64,000 bases of DNA. Origin: an uncultured Trichococcus sp. (lineage in GTDB: Bacteria > Bacillota > Bacilli > Lactobacillales > Aerococcaceae). Shown here in pieces: positions 1 through 8,800 of the stretch (its first letter is position 1; each line of letters begins with the position of its first letter). The position numbers were made by a program, and so were the translations under genes. The notes under the pieces are model-generated. The model saw nothing but the letters and a program-made list of their open reading frames with translations, made no database searches and had not been told where the DNA came from. The stretch lies in assembly GCF_963667775.1 (NCBI RefSeq), contig NZ_OY764015.1, forward strand, positions 812,501-876,500, in the 5' to 3' direction.

Positions 1-44
1 AAACCGTACATGGAGCCATTGTTCAGGTTACCGAGCGAATGCCA
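1..44 (-). repeat. Probable DGR template repeat (TR), first 44 nt; runs off the window
   Basis: Read on the minus strand this stretch begins TGGCATTCGCTC, starts 54 nt after the stop codon of the receptor-binding gene, and continues past the window edge. It matches positions 196-239 inside that gene at 38 of 44 bases. All six mismatches are A in this copy (A to T once, A to G five times); none of the 35 non-A bases differs. The adenines are concentrated in AAC/AAT codons, as in template repeats of diversity-generating retroelements. No start codon with a ribosome binding site precedes it, so it does not look like the beginning of a gene. The reverse transcriptase is not visible and would have to lie beyond position 1. 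Confidence 0.8.
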
Positions 45-98
45 AGGAGCTGTGTCGTAAATCCTTTTTAAAACATGATGGGCTATGCCCCTCTTGGC

Positions 99-2579
99 TT
101 ACGCCAATTCACCCCGGCTGCGCCCGGTTGCAGAAAGGCGCCCCAGGATGAGCCAGCTCGAGTAACCAAGGCCATGGCCGCCAAGGACGCAGAAGAAACC
201 GTACACGGAGCCACTGCCCAGGCTACCGAGCGAAAGCCAGACGCGATAACCCGTTGTTGGTGCGTTTGTATAAACTCCGTCGGCAAAGCCTGTTGTACTT
301 GATGCAGCTGCGGCAACAGGAATTAGCGCGGTCGGATGATTCGGGTCGACGCCTAGCTTGCTGATGTACTGCCACGTATTGTTTGTTTGCGCCATCAGCA
401 CGCTTAATAGCTTGTAGTCCGCAGAAGGACTTCCGGCTTTGTACTGTTTGGCATCATAGCAAACGTATACCTTGATTTTGTAATCAAGCGGGTCGGTATT
501 GTCGTTGTAGATCATCAGGTTTTGGATGACTTCATATCCACCGACCATCGTTTCGATGCCGTTGATGATAAGCGGCTCTTTTCCGGATGTGTTACTGATC
601 GGCGAACCATCGTTCCCAAGTACGTTATCACACGCTCCGCTGCCCCACGGTACCGTTGTGATTGTCGTCGTGGCATTTGTATCAAAAGCAGGCGCATCCA
701 CGTTTACGGCTGAGTTTAACCCGTCCGGAAGCGCCACGATGCTTGTGATTTTGACACGGTTAGCAACGTTATGGACTAGCGCGTTTCCGCGATCATCCGT
801 TTTCGTGCCGCCGGCATAGTTACCGATCGAAACACGAGATCCGACTACCAGTGCATTTGCTTGCGCGTTGGTAAGTACGACACGGCTCACGCCCGACTCG
901 TAAATGGATGGTTGGTATTGCAAGTAATATGAAATACACCCTCTCATCACAGCTTCGGAGTTGGTTGTTGCGTATTTCAGGAATAGCATCAACTTCGTCC
1001 AAAAGTCGTCGTGGGTTGTTTTCCCGGAATATTGCTCCCCTTTTGCCTTGAATTTTGTGATTTGGCCATCATGCGACATGCTGTTGGATTCGGGATTAAC
1101 GCCGCTGATGGAGGCTAACTTGCCATCACCGCCCACTCCGGCGATGTATTTCGCGTGTAGCAAGAACGGACGAACGGTGCCGTCCGGTTTGACTGCCTCA
1201 GGCAGCACGGTGAAACCGGCATGCAATGTGTCGGAATACGAGTATCCCCATGTAGTTGGCGTGTCAAATCGCTTGATATAGCCAAGCATATTCATGATAT
1301 ACACGTCGCCGTTGGTTCCGTCGCGCTTGAAACGGGCATCACCCTTGATGGCGGTGATATGATAATCGTCGTTTGCGTCCACATAAGCGTTGACTTCCAC
1401 CGGTTTGAATAACCCGATGTTCGCGTAATCGTCTTGTCCGGCCACTAGATTCGTTGATGGCACGGCTACCAATCCGGCGTTAGCATCCTTTTTCGTTCCC
1501 GTTGGGGATGGGGAGACTTCGTAATTATTGAACTCGGTCGTGTAAATCTTTCCGTCACGATAAGCATCCCAATACTTCCCGACATTGACATATTCGCCTA
1601 GCGCTTTATCGTAGTGCATCGGTTCATCGTTTGATTCCAATTTCTTCACGCGGCCATCGAATGTTGTGACAATCGCGCTGTCTGCTTCTGCGCGCGTATG
1701 GTCAGCCTCTGCACGCGTGCGGTCGTTTGAAGCGGCCGTCCTGTCACTCGCTGCAGCCGTTCGGTCTTCCGCCGCCTTTGTGCGGTCTTGGCCAGCTAGC
1801 GTATGATCGGTGTCAGCCCTAGCGTGGTCGGTGTCTGCGCGGGAATGATCCTCATCGTAACCGGATTGCCTCAGGGCCTCCGCTGCACCAAAGTCGGTAT
1901 CCCTAGCGGATTCCGCGGCAGTATAGGCGTTCTGCCTAGCGGTTTGCGCATCGCTAAACGCCTTCGTTCGGTTCGTTTGATCTGTGTTAAAATTCTGTGT
2001 CCGACTTGTTTGATCTGCGTTAAACGCATCTGTTCGGCCTGTTTGCCCGGCCAGAAACGCGACGTTCCGGTCAAATTCGTTGTTATCGAACTCGGCTTCC
2101 CTGAGTATTTCGTTAGCCGCGAACTCGTCGATGTACGCGCGCGCCTCTCTTGTGAGCGTGGTCCAGTCGTGTATCATGATCTGTTGCGCTACTTGTGTTT
2201 CCAGTCCGTTAACGATCTCGAAGTCATAAAGTTGACTAGGGAAGTTTTGCTCATCTTCCAAACCTTCATTAAAGCGAACAACAAGTTGTATTCTCGCAAT
2301 CCCGGCATGATTACCCTCGTCCTCTTTTAACAAATAACTAAATGTAGTTCCTGTTAATTCAACATCCTCTTTCGGATTTTGGAAGAAAGAACCATCCCGC
2401 ATGTATAGCAGCGTTGTAGCCGTTGCGCCTGAAAGTTCGCCAGCCTGCATGTCCGTTACTTGGAACTGAAATTCGGCCGACCTTAAGTCATTCGTGTATA
2501 CAATAGGTCTAACTAGACTTCTTTCTATAGTTGTTGATCGAAGTTTTACTTGATACGGTATAATTTTCGGCGTTGCCAT
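99..2579 (-). CDS. BppU-type baseplate / receptor-binding protein, DGR target
   Basis: 826 aa. Residues 1 to about 150 resemble the N-terminal domain of BppU-family upper baseplate proteins, which anchor receptor-binding parts to siphovirus tails. Residues of about 155-320 are a long low-complexity coiled coil of short repeats (DQTxRTxxF, then RADTDH and AxDRTAA units). The C-terminal half is globular and ends with an INGIET..GGYEVI segment, an SSTTGFADGVYTN segment, and the motif SLGSLGSGSVYGFF followed by W..LGRLS. I associate this pattern with DGR-diversified C-terminal domains of Firmicutes phages. It is the last complete gene of the late operon in the window. The final 46 codons carry the variable repeat. 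The ATG at 2579 follows a good AGGAGTG site. BppU homology is firm for the N-terminus; the C-terminal ligand is unknown. Confidence 0.8.
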   Translation of the reverse strand: MATPKIIPYQVKLRSTTIERSLVRPIVYTNDLRSAEFQFQVTDMQAGELSGATATTLLYMRDGSFFQNPKEDVELTGTTFSYLLKEDEGNHAGIARIQLVVRFNEGLEDEQNFPSQLYDFEIVNGLETQVAQQIMIHDWTTLTREARAYIDEFAANEILREAEFDNNEFDRNVAFLAGQTGRTDAFNADQTSRTQNFNTDQTNRTKAFSDAQTARQNAYTAAESARDTDFGAAEALRQSGYDEDHSRADTDHARADTDHTLAGQDRTKAAEDRTAAASDRTAASNDRTRAEADHTRAEADSAIVTTFDGRVKKLESNDEPMHYDKALGEYVNVGKYWDAYRDGKIYTTEFNNYEVSPSPTGTKKDANAGLVAVPSTNLVAGQDDYANIGLFKPVEVNAYVDANDDYHITAIKGDARFKRDGTNGDVYIMNMLGYIKRFDTPTTWGYSYSDTLHAGFTVLPEAVKPDGTVRPFLLHAKYIAGVGGDGKLASISGVNPESNSMSHDGQITKFKAKGEQYSGKTTHDDFWTKLMLFLKYATTNSEAVMRGCISYYLQYQPSIYESGVSRVVLTNAQANALVVGSRVSIGNYAGGTKTDDRGNALVHNVANRVKITSIVALPDGLNSAVNVDAPAFDTNATTTITTVPWGSGACDNVLGNDGSPISNTSGKEPLIINGIETMVGGYEVIQNLMIYNDNTDPLDYKIKVYVCYDAKQYKAGSPSADYKLLSVLMAQTNNTWQYISKLGVDPNHPTALIPVAAAASSTTGFADGVYTNAPTTGYRVWLSLGSLGSGSVYGFFCVLGGHGLGYSSWLILGRLSATGRSRGELA
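196..239 (-). repeat. Probable DGR variable repeat (VR), matched part
   Basis: This is the part of the 3' end of the receptor-binding gene that can be aligned with the template copy at 1-44. It encodes residues 781-795, starting at a Trp codon. The rest of the variable region should run on towards the stop codon at 99, but its template lies outside the window. Upstream of the Trp codon, nucleotide similarity to the downstream copy is lost, which marks one repeat boundary. The location in the last 46 codons of a host-contact protein is the usual place for a DGR variable region. Confidence 0.8.
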
Positions 2580-2614
2580 CTAATCACTCCTTTTAATTCG
2601 TTTGTTTGACATGC

Positions 2615-3151
2615 TTATTTCCATCTTCCTTTACCTTGGTAGTGCACGCCCATATAACTCTGTGTTGATGCCGCAAATTCACATCGCACATGGCCGAAAA
2701 AGCCATTAACATTTGAACCGTTGCGATACGCACCCGCTCTGAAATCGCTAAAAGCTCCGGATCCGTCGTACATGGAGCCTGTCAATACAACTTGGACAGG
2801 GTTGACGCAAGAGAACGGGAGAGTCTTTGTGAATGTCGCAACGCTGCCGGTTGAAAATGTTCCGTTTAGGTCTATTTTCCCCCAAAATTCTATATCTCCA
2901 TTCCCATACTTGGTGTAATAACCGTCCGTTTCATTACCTCCGCTTTCAACGATGGCCCTTTCGGAAAGCTGCACTCCAATCGCTATTGAATCAGTCTCCA
3001 ATTTATCGAAGGTTAATTTATCAACTGCATTAGCGATACCGTTTTCCATGTGATTCATTCTGTCCGCCGTAACTACAGCTCCATCAGCTGCGTTCTGCGC
3101 CTCTGACTTCGTATCATCGTAATCTCCCCAACTTTGCTTTATATATGCCAT
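2615..3151 (-). CDS. Small tail/baseplate fibre protein
   Basis: 178 aa. The N-terminus (W.DYDDTKSEAQNAADGAVVTADRMNHMENGI) is the short connector often seen at the start of Gram-positive phage tail fibre proteins. The C-terminal 100 residues are Gly/Ser/Phe rich and predicted beta-rich (FWGKIDLNGTF, VVLTGSMYDGSGAF), like small baseplate or receptor-binding accessory domains. The gene starts 2 bp after the stop of the Tal-like gene and precedes the BppU-type gene, so it belongs to the baseplate module. No catalytic motif is seen; a carbohydrate-binding role is possible but inferred. Confidence 0.6.
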   Translation of the reverse strand: MAYIKQSWGDYDDTKSEAQNAADGAVVTADRMNHMENGIANAVDKLTFDKLETDSIAIGVQLSERAIVESGGNETDGYYTKYGNGDIEFWGKIDLNGTFSTGSVATFTKTLPFSCVNPVQVVLTGSMYDGSGAFSDFRAGAYRNGSNVNGFFGHVRCEFAASTQSYMGVHYQGKGRWK

Positions 3152-3153
3152 TA

Positions 3154-5511
3154 TTAAACATCTCCTCCGGCCGCGGCGCCGTTATCGGCTACTAATTTTT
3201 CCAAAGCGCTCAGGCGCCTATTCATATTAGTGTTTTCCGCTTTTAATTCATCAATAGTTTGAAGCATCTTTTGTAGCGCCATGCTATTGATATTTACTTG
3301 TTTTCCCATGTCGATGCTCAGATAATTCGAACCCTGGTCTTTAACAGCCAAAAATGGCGCATATTGTGCTTCCATCCCGAACTGCTCGCCAGTCGGTTTT
3401 TTGTCGTTGTAAGGATTTGTTGCATCCCATTCAAAATTGATAAAACGCATTTTCTCAATGACGGAAAAAGGATCCACAACCGCATCCACAACTTTGTCTT
3501 TCAGGCGAATATCTGACTGATTCGTGATGACATTCCCGTTCATGTTCAGCGTTCCAAACGCCCTTAGTTCTCGATATAGCAATTGCAAAACAGTTGTGAT
3601 TACACCATTTGTGTCTAACCATCCTAGACTGGTGCTGTTATATCCGCCCAATGCCAAGATGCCATTATTATCAAATATCCTTCCGCCAGGAGATGTAGAC
3701 GTTCCTTGCATCCAAATATTATTGACGTACCTAATTTCTTGGTGTTTCATGTTTAAAATTCTCGGGATTTCAATAACATCTTCGTTGAAAGGTATTTTCA
3801 AAAATGTTTCATAAATTCCGGTTGACTCGTTCTTTCTTGAAATGCTGAAAGATTTTCCGGGTTCTACGAAAACCGCAACTCCATATGACCCTTCTGACAC
3901 TACGTACCCTGACTCAATCGACCCGGTACGCGATCCGGTTTTTGTGAAAAATCGCATGCCTCCTTCTTCTACAACAGAGTATTCTCCACTTGCGGCGACT
4001 GCCTTCAATCCATTTGGAGTCATACTTACGCCTTGCGCAATACCGTTAAATCCCGCTTGTATAATTCCGGCGTTCAATATCCCTGTGTCGATAAAATCAG
4101 CTACAATATGCCCATCGATCGTTATCGCTACCCCAAAAGGTCCGTTATAACCGTTTTGGGAAAAGCCGATTCCCTCTTGATTCAACCTGATAACATTTGT
4201 GGCCGAATTGATATCTTCCGTGTCCATTACCAGGAATTCATAAGGTTTGCCGTTTTCGTCGTAACGAGCCGTTAGGTAACCGCCTCGATTTCCGGTTATT
4301 TTTTCATTAGCTTCTTCGAATGCATCTTTCAAGCTACTGCTTTCTTCTTTTATCTTTGACAGAGTTTTGTTTATCTGCTGTTGCAGCGTTGGTCTTCCGG
4401 AAGGTTTCACGTCGGTCCTGCTCTTTGTTTCAGCTTCGCTCGTAGCCTTTAGACCACCGTTATACACCAATTTGTAACCCAAGTTAGGAACCTTCAAAGG
4501 AGATCCTGAAGCGTCTTGTATCGTGAATAAGTCGCCAGCCTCCAACGATGGATTACCCCTCCACTCCAACGCGTATGGATAAAAATCCACATCTGCCAAC
4601 TTTTCGTACACATCGTTTAATATCTCTTGTGTCATTACGTCGTTTTCCAAATTGATTTGAGGTCCGGTATCCCTACCGACCTTAAGAGTCAGTGTCTCTT
4701 CGTCTTTGTTGACCGTACAAGTAATGCCTCCAACCCTGTAACGAATCCCCTTTTTAACTAATCCTTTCGAATAGTATTCATCCATCGAAATGTTGTAATC
4801 GGAGTCTTGGAGGGTTCTTATTTGCAATTTACCCGTTCGGCTAAAAGTGACGAATCCGGCTTCAATTTGTGCAATTAACCCCAGCGCTTGACGATGCGTG
4901 TACCCTTTTGGCTCTTCGATTGTAGTGGCGCTCAGGTTCCCGATGTACTTATAATCTATTTCCACGCCCGCTTGGTTAGCTATTTCCGTAACGACATCCC
5001 TTATATCTGCAGGGTATTTTAATTGCGAGTTGTAGTCATTTTCTAAAAAAATCATTTGATCTTTGCAAACGATAGTTGTTTTCTTTTCGTTATAGTCGAT
5101 ATCAACATGATCGGATATATAGAATTCACCCAGCGGCACATACTCGATGTCGCTATCCGGATTCCATGAGTTTAACCTCGTTCCGCCAACCCTAGCTGTT
5201 CCGACTTTCGTATTTAGCATTTTTCTTAACTCGGGAGATAAATCCCCCCTAACTACACCGATTTCGATAGTCACGCGGTCTAGGGATACTACGGTTTCAA
5301 TGATTTCGGAAAATACAATCGTGGCCGCATTGGTTATGGCAGATCCGATTGCGTACTCTTCACCAGCCATACTCCCCAAATCTGCATTAATAGATACAAG
5401 GGTTTCGTCATCATAAATAATGTTATTAATTTTTACTCTCGCGCGAATGTCCCTTAAGCTTGATTTCATCGCATCGATAAACAAAGAGCTGTTTTTTAGC
5501 AAATGTTTCAC
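3154..5511 (-). CDS. Tail-associated protein (Tal-like) with C-terminal S74 chaperone domain
   Basis: 785 aa with a GTG start. Residues 1-380 resemble the conserved N-terminal hub region of phage minor structural/tail endopeptidase proteins, which form the baseplate hub below the tape measure. Near residue 665 the motif SDIRLKD opens a Peptidase S74 intramolecular chaperone domain (then FEWDATNPYNDKKPTGEQFGMEAQ split over short segments), followed by a coiled coil at about 735-775. In this family the Ser of SDxRLK is the autocleavage site that releases the chaperone after trimerisation. The gene follows the distal-tail gene with no gap. No peptidoglycan hydrolase domain is evident here; that activity may instead sit in the tape measure protein. 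Confidence 0.8.
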   Translation of the reverse strand: MKHLLKNSSLFIDAMKSSLRDIRARVKINNIIYDDETLVSINADLGSMAGEEYAIGSAITNAATIVFSEIIETVVSLDRVTIEIGVVRGDLSPELRKMLNTKVGTARVGGTRLNSWNPDSDIEYVPLGEFYISDHVDIDYNEKKTTIVCKDQMIFLENDYNSQLKYPADIRDVVTEIANQAGVEIDYKYIGNLSATTIEEPKGYTHRQALGLIAQIEAGFVTFSRTGKLQIRTLQDSDYNISMDEYYSKGLVKKGIRYRVGGITCTVNKDEETLTLKVGRDTGPQINLENDVMTQEILNDVYEKLADVDFYPYALEWRGNPSLEAGDLFTIQDASGSPLKVPNLGYKLVYNGGLKATSEAETKSRTDVKPSGRPTLQQQINKTLSKIKEESSSLKDAFEEANEKITGNRGGYLTARYDENGKPYEFLVMDTEDINSATNVIRLNQEGIGFSQNGYNGPFGVAITIDGHIVADFIDTGILNAGIIQAGFNGIAQGVSMTPNGLKAVAASGEYSVVEEGGMRFFTKTGSRTGSIESGYVVSEGSYGVAVFVEPGKSFSISRKNESTGIYETFLKIPFNEDVIEIPRILNMKHQEIRYVNNIWMQGTSTSPGGRIFDNNGILALGGYNSTSLGWLDTNGVITTVLQLLYRELRAFGTLNMNGNVITNQSDIRLKDKVVDAVVDPFSVIEKMRFINFEWDATNPYNDKKPTGEQFGMEAQYAPFLAVKDQGSNYLSIDMGKQVNINSMALQKMLQTIDELKAENTNMNRRLSALEKLVADNGAAAGGDV

Positions 5512-5877
5512 CTACTTCTCTATAAAATTCATAGACAGACCTTGCCATTTTATCGCTCCGAATTTTTCGTTCCACGAATACAATGGTGCCGTCCGGTCCC
5601 CTACATAGAATGTTTTTGTGGCCATACCTCCGGTTTTTGGGTTAGGGTAAGTAACATCAAAAAAAGCGGAATCCACCGCGTTCAGGATGTCGAATATCTC
5701 TCCATCGCTCAGCGGACCCCACTTGATTTCCAATTTCACTTTTTCCGATATGATATCCCGCACCATTGTGCCACTAGCATTTCTTCCGCTTGTGTCGGCA
5801 TCGATCGTTTGGTATCCCACGCTAAACTCTTGGGGGGCCTTTACGTAACGCCCACCCACTAACAGTAATTCATCCAT
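5512..5877 (-). CDS. Distal tail-like protein (DUF6711-like)
   Basis: 121 aa, directly between the tape measure and the Tal-like gene, which is the place of the distal tail protein in siphoviruses. The sequence (LLVGGRYVKAPQEFSVGYQTID, then IKWGPLSDGEIFDILNAV in parts) resembles the short DUF6711 family that occupies this slot in enterococcal and related phages. It is about half the length of a classical Dit protein, so it would be a minimal N-terminal-type ring protein without the galectin-like C-terminal domain. Family assignment is from memory of the pattern, not from a search. Confidence 0.6.
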   Translation of the reverse strand: MDELLLVGGRYVKAPQEFSVGYQTIDADTSGRNASGTMVRDIISEKVKLEIKWGPLSDGEIFDILNAVDSAFFDVTYPNPKTGGMATKTFYVGDRTAPLYSWNEKFGAIKWQGLSMNFIEK

Positions 5878-5888
5878 TCGGACCCCTC

Positions 5889-8800
5889 CTAGATATTTAT
5901 AGGGATTGCTCCCGTACGATCGATAATCTCGTTGATTTCGTTGATTACGATTTTTCCGATCTTCTGACCATCCATTACTAGCGTTACCTCCATCGGACCG
6001 CTCGCTTTATTACCCGACGCAGCATACATAGCTAACGCGTTCGAAATCGATTCCGACATACCCGTAAGTCCTCCGCCCGCCTCTCTCGTAGATATTGGCA
6101 TATCCAATCGCTGCATAGGCGTTTCTAAAAATAGATCAGGCATTTGTAGCGAGCTAGTATCGGAGACGCCTAAATAGTCTTTTGCTATTTCAAGCAATTC
6201 AAGTGCTCTGTTGCGTTTTTCAAGAGGGATGACCATTTCCTTCTTGTTTCCTTCCGCGAGTCTGTAGTAGCCCTCATTTGACACTACGCCACCATTTTCG
6301 TAACCATGGCCGTTTCCGATGACACTCAGCATGCCAGTTGCGCCATATCGGCTCTTGGCGTAATTGATACCAGCTAACAAACTGTCCAGACCGTTTAACC
6401 GGTTGTCGTGGCCAGGGAATTTATACGCATTGAAAGTTGCTCCGATGACTTGGACCAAACCTTTGGCCAAATCCCCCGTCTTGTTATTGATATCGCCGAT
6501 GTTCCCTTGGATTGCTTTCTCGTTACCGCCTGATTCAGACTGAATTTGACGCAACCAAGCATTTACATAAGAGTCTGTCGTTGGCAGTCCATTCATGGAT
6601 AGCGCCCTGATGACGGTAGGTCTCCATCTTTCTACGCCGGTTCCGACAGGAGACTCTGAGCCTTTTTCGAGCATCCCTTTGATAAAGTTCGTCGCACTTC
6701 CTGCAACCGTACTAATTCCACCCTTGGCAATAGCCAGAGCCGGGTTTACCGCGCCTGACAAGTTAACAAATTTGCTGATTGCGATATCCAGCAATTCGCT
6801 TGGGTTCGATAGATAATCCCAGACTGTTCCGGCCATTTCTTTCGCTCCGTTATAAGCTTTGCTAAACCAATCACCGATCCCATTCGCATAACGAGGAACA
6901 CCTCCGTACATGCTGTTTGTTCTTTCTCCGTCAAGCACTTTCGCGCCTCTCGGTAGATTAACCAACATGTTTCTTTGGTTCGGGAATAAGCCGACTTGGC
7001 CACCAGGTAGTTGGAAAGCTTCGCGATAATTCTTACCGCTGCCGTCATTGACCATTGCCAAGCCGCCCGGATGCGCATTTGTCCCTTGCGCATATGTCGG
7101 TACAGCCCAAGTAGATAGTTTGTTGCCACCCGCTCCGACTTTATCCAATATCCAGTTAATCCCGCCAATTACGCCGTTAACAGCTTTACCAATAACGCCG
7201 ACTATGCCGTTAGCGATTGATGCCGCTGCCGATTTAACAGAATCAAGCCCCTTTCGTAGCCCTTCAGCAATTTTCGAACCCAAACCGGTAGCCCATCCAG
7301 TAACTTTGTCGAATGTTGTACTTGCAGTTGATTGGATACTCGACAAGTATTCGCCTACCTTGGTTTTCATGGTAGAAAAGGCATTAATAGCTCCGTTTTT
7401 GGCTTCGTTAGCTTTGGTGGACACTTTCGTTGAAACATTTCCCCACGCTTCAGACGTAGCGGTTTTTATTCCGGACCACTTCTCAGATATCCAGCCACCT
7501 AATTGACTAGCCTTCTCCTTGATCGTATCCCAATTTTTCCAAAGCAATACACCTACAGCGATGGCAGCTCCGATTGCTATGGCCCATGGTCCGCCTAGGA
7601 AAGTAACGACGCCTCCTACTGCTGTTCCAATGCCACCTAGAACCCCGCTCAGACCACCTATGGAAGATAACCAACCAAACACGCCTGATAAAATCCCTGT
7701 TAGTGTTTTGAGTCCGCTAATGACTTTAAGTGCTCCGGCAAACGAGGCGAACGCAACTACAAAATTACTGAATCCCACTTGGTGCTCCGATACGAAATCA
7801 CCAATACCGCTTAACGATGAGGCCAAACCTTCCAAAATGCTAACGATTACGCCGCCTGTCCATGCTGCTATTGGTGCCAAGAAATCATCCCATAACCATT
7901 GGAAAGTCGGTTGTAGAGCCTCTGTTATTTCATTCAGAAATTTCAACGCACCGGAAAGAGCATCTAGAAATGCAGGTAAAGCATCCTCGATCGCCCAACC
8001 AGCCAAAGGCAGCAAAACTTCTCGATAGAGCCAAGATAAGCCGGCTCCGATGTTGTCCGTCAGAGGGGCTAAGGCTTTCAACAGTGTGTCTATGGAAGTC
8101 ATCAGAGGTGTAAAATCAAGGGATTCCGTCCAATCCTCTGTGGCCTTTGCCATATCTCTGAAGTGTCCCGTCAATATTTCGATGATCCCTAAGATCGTTG
8201 TGAAGATGCTTACTCCTAAGTCGTTCGTTTCCCAAGCTTCTCTAAGTCCGTTTGCGAGGTTTCCGACCGAAGTAAGGATGCTCGCTATAATCTGAAGGAT
8301 GTTTCCTAATATTCGTTCGCCACTTCCGCCCGTCCACACTTCCATGAAAGATCGACCGATTGATTTGGTCAGCTCCCAAACTTCGGTTAAAGCGAATTTG
8401 GCGGCATCCATTACGGATTTTCCGTATTTATTCCAGGCAGCTTGAACTGGTTCGAATAATTGCGAAAGAATATTCCGTGCATTATCCGCAAATTTAGATA
8501 ACCATGCCGGCGTCGAATAGTCAGGAGTATTGAAATCGATGCCAGGGGTACCGGCTCCCGATCCAGAACCCGCTCCTGCGTCAGCATCCGAATTGACATC
8601 CAGACCTATCCTGTTGATCTCGTCGAAGCCCATCAAAGAACGTTGTAACTCTTTGATTTTGTCTTTCGCATCCGTTGCGCCTGTTCCCGTATCTTCCAAG
8701 GCTTTCACGTTGTCATACAATCCGCTTGCACCTTGTTTTGCCGCCTCGTACGTCGATCCGAAGATATTGGCTATAAATGAAGCGATATAGCCTGTAGCCT

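Noticed and set aside
1-98. Start of a second receptor-binding gene after the stop at 99
   Set aside because: No start codon with a site precedes the homologous stretch, and the adenine-only differences fit a template repeat better than a duplicated gene.
83-316. Minus-strand 77-codon frame overlapping the receptor-binding gene end, possibly a frameshifted C-terminus
   Set aside because: The annotated frame keeps the expected W..LGRLS ending of such domains, and the other frame shows no ribosome binding site or family pattern.
1803-2330. 175-codon plus-strand frame opposite the repeat arm of the receptor-binding gene
   Set aside because: Open only because the opposite strand encodes regular DxxRT repeats.
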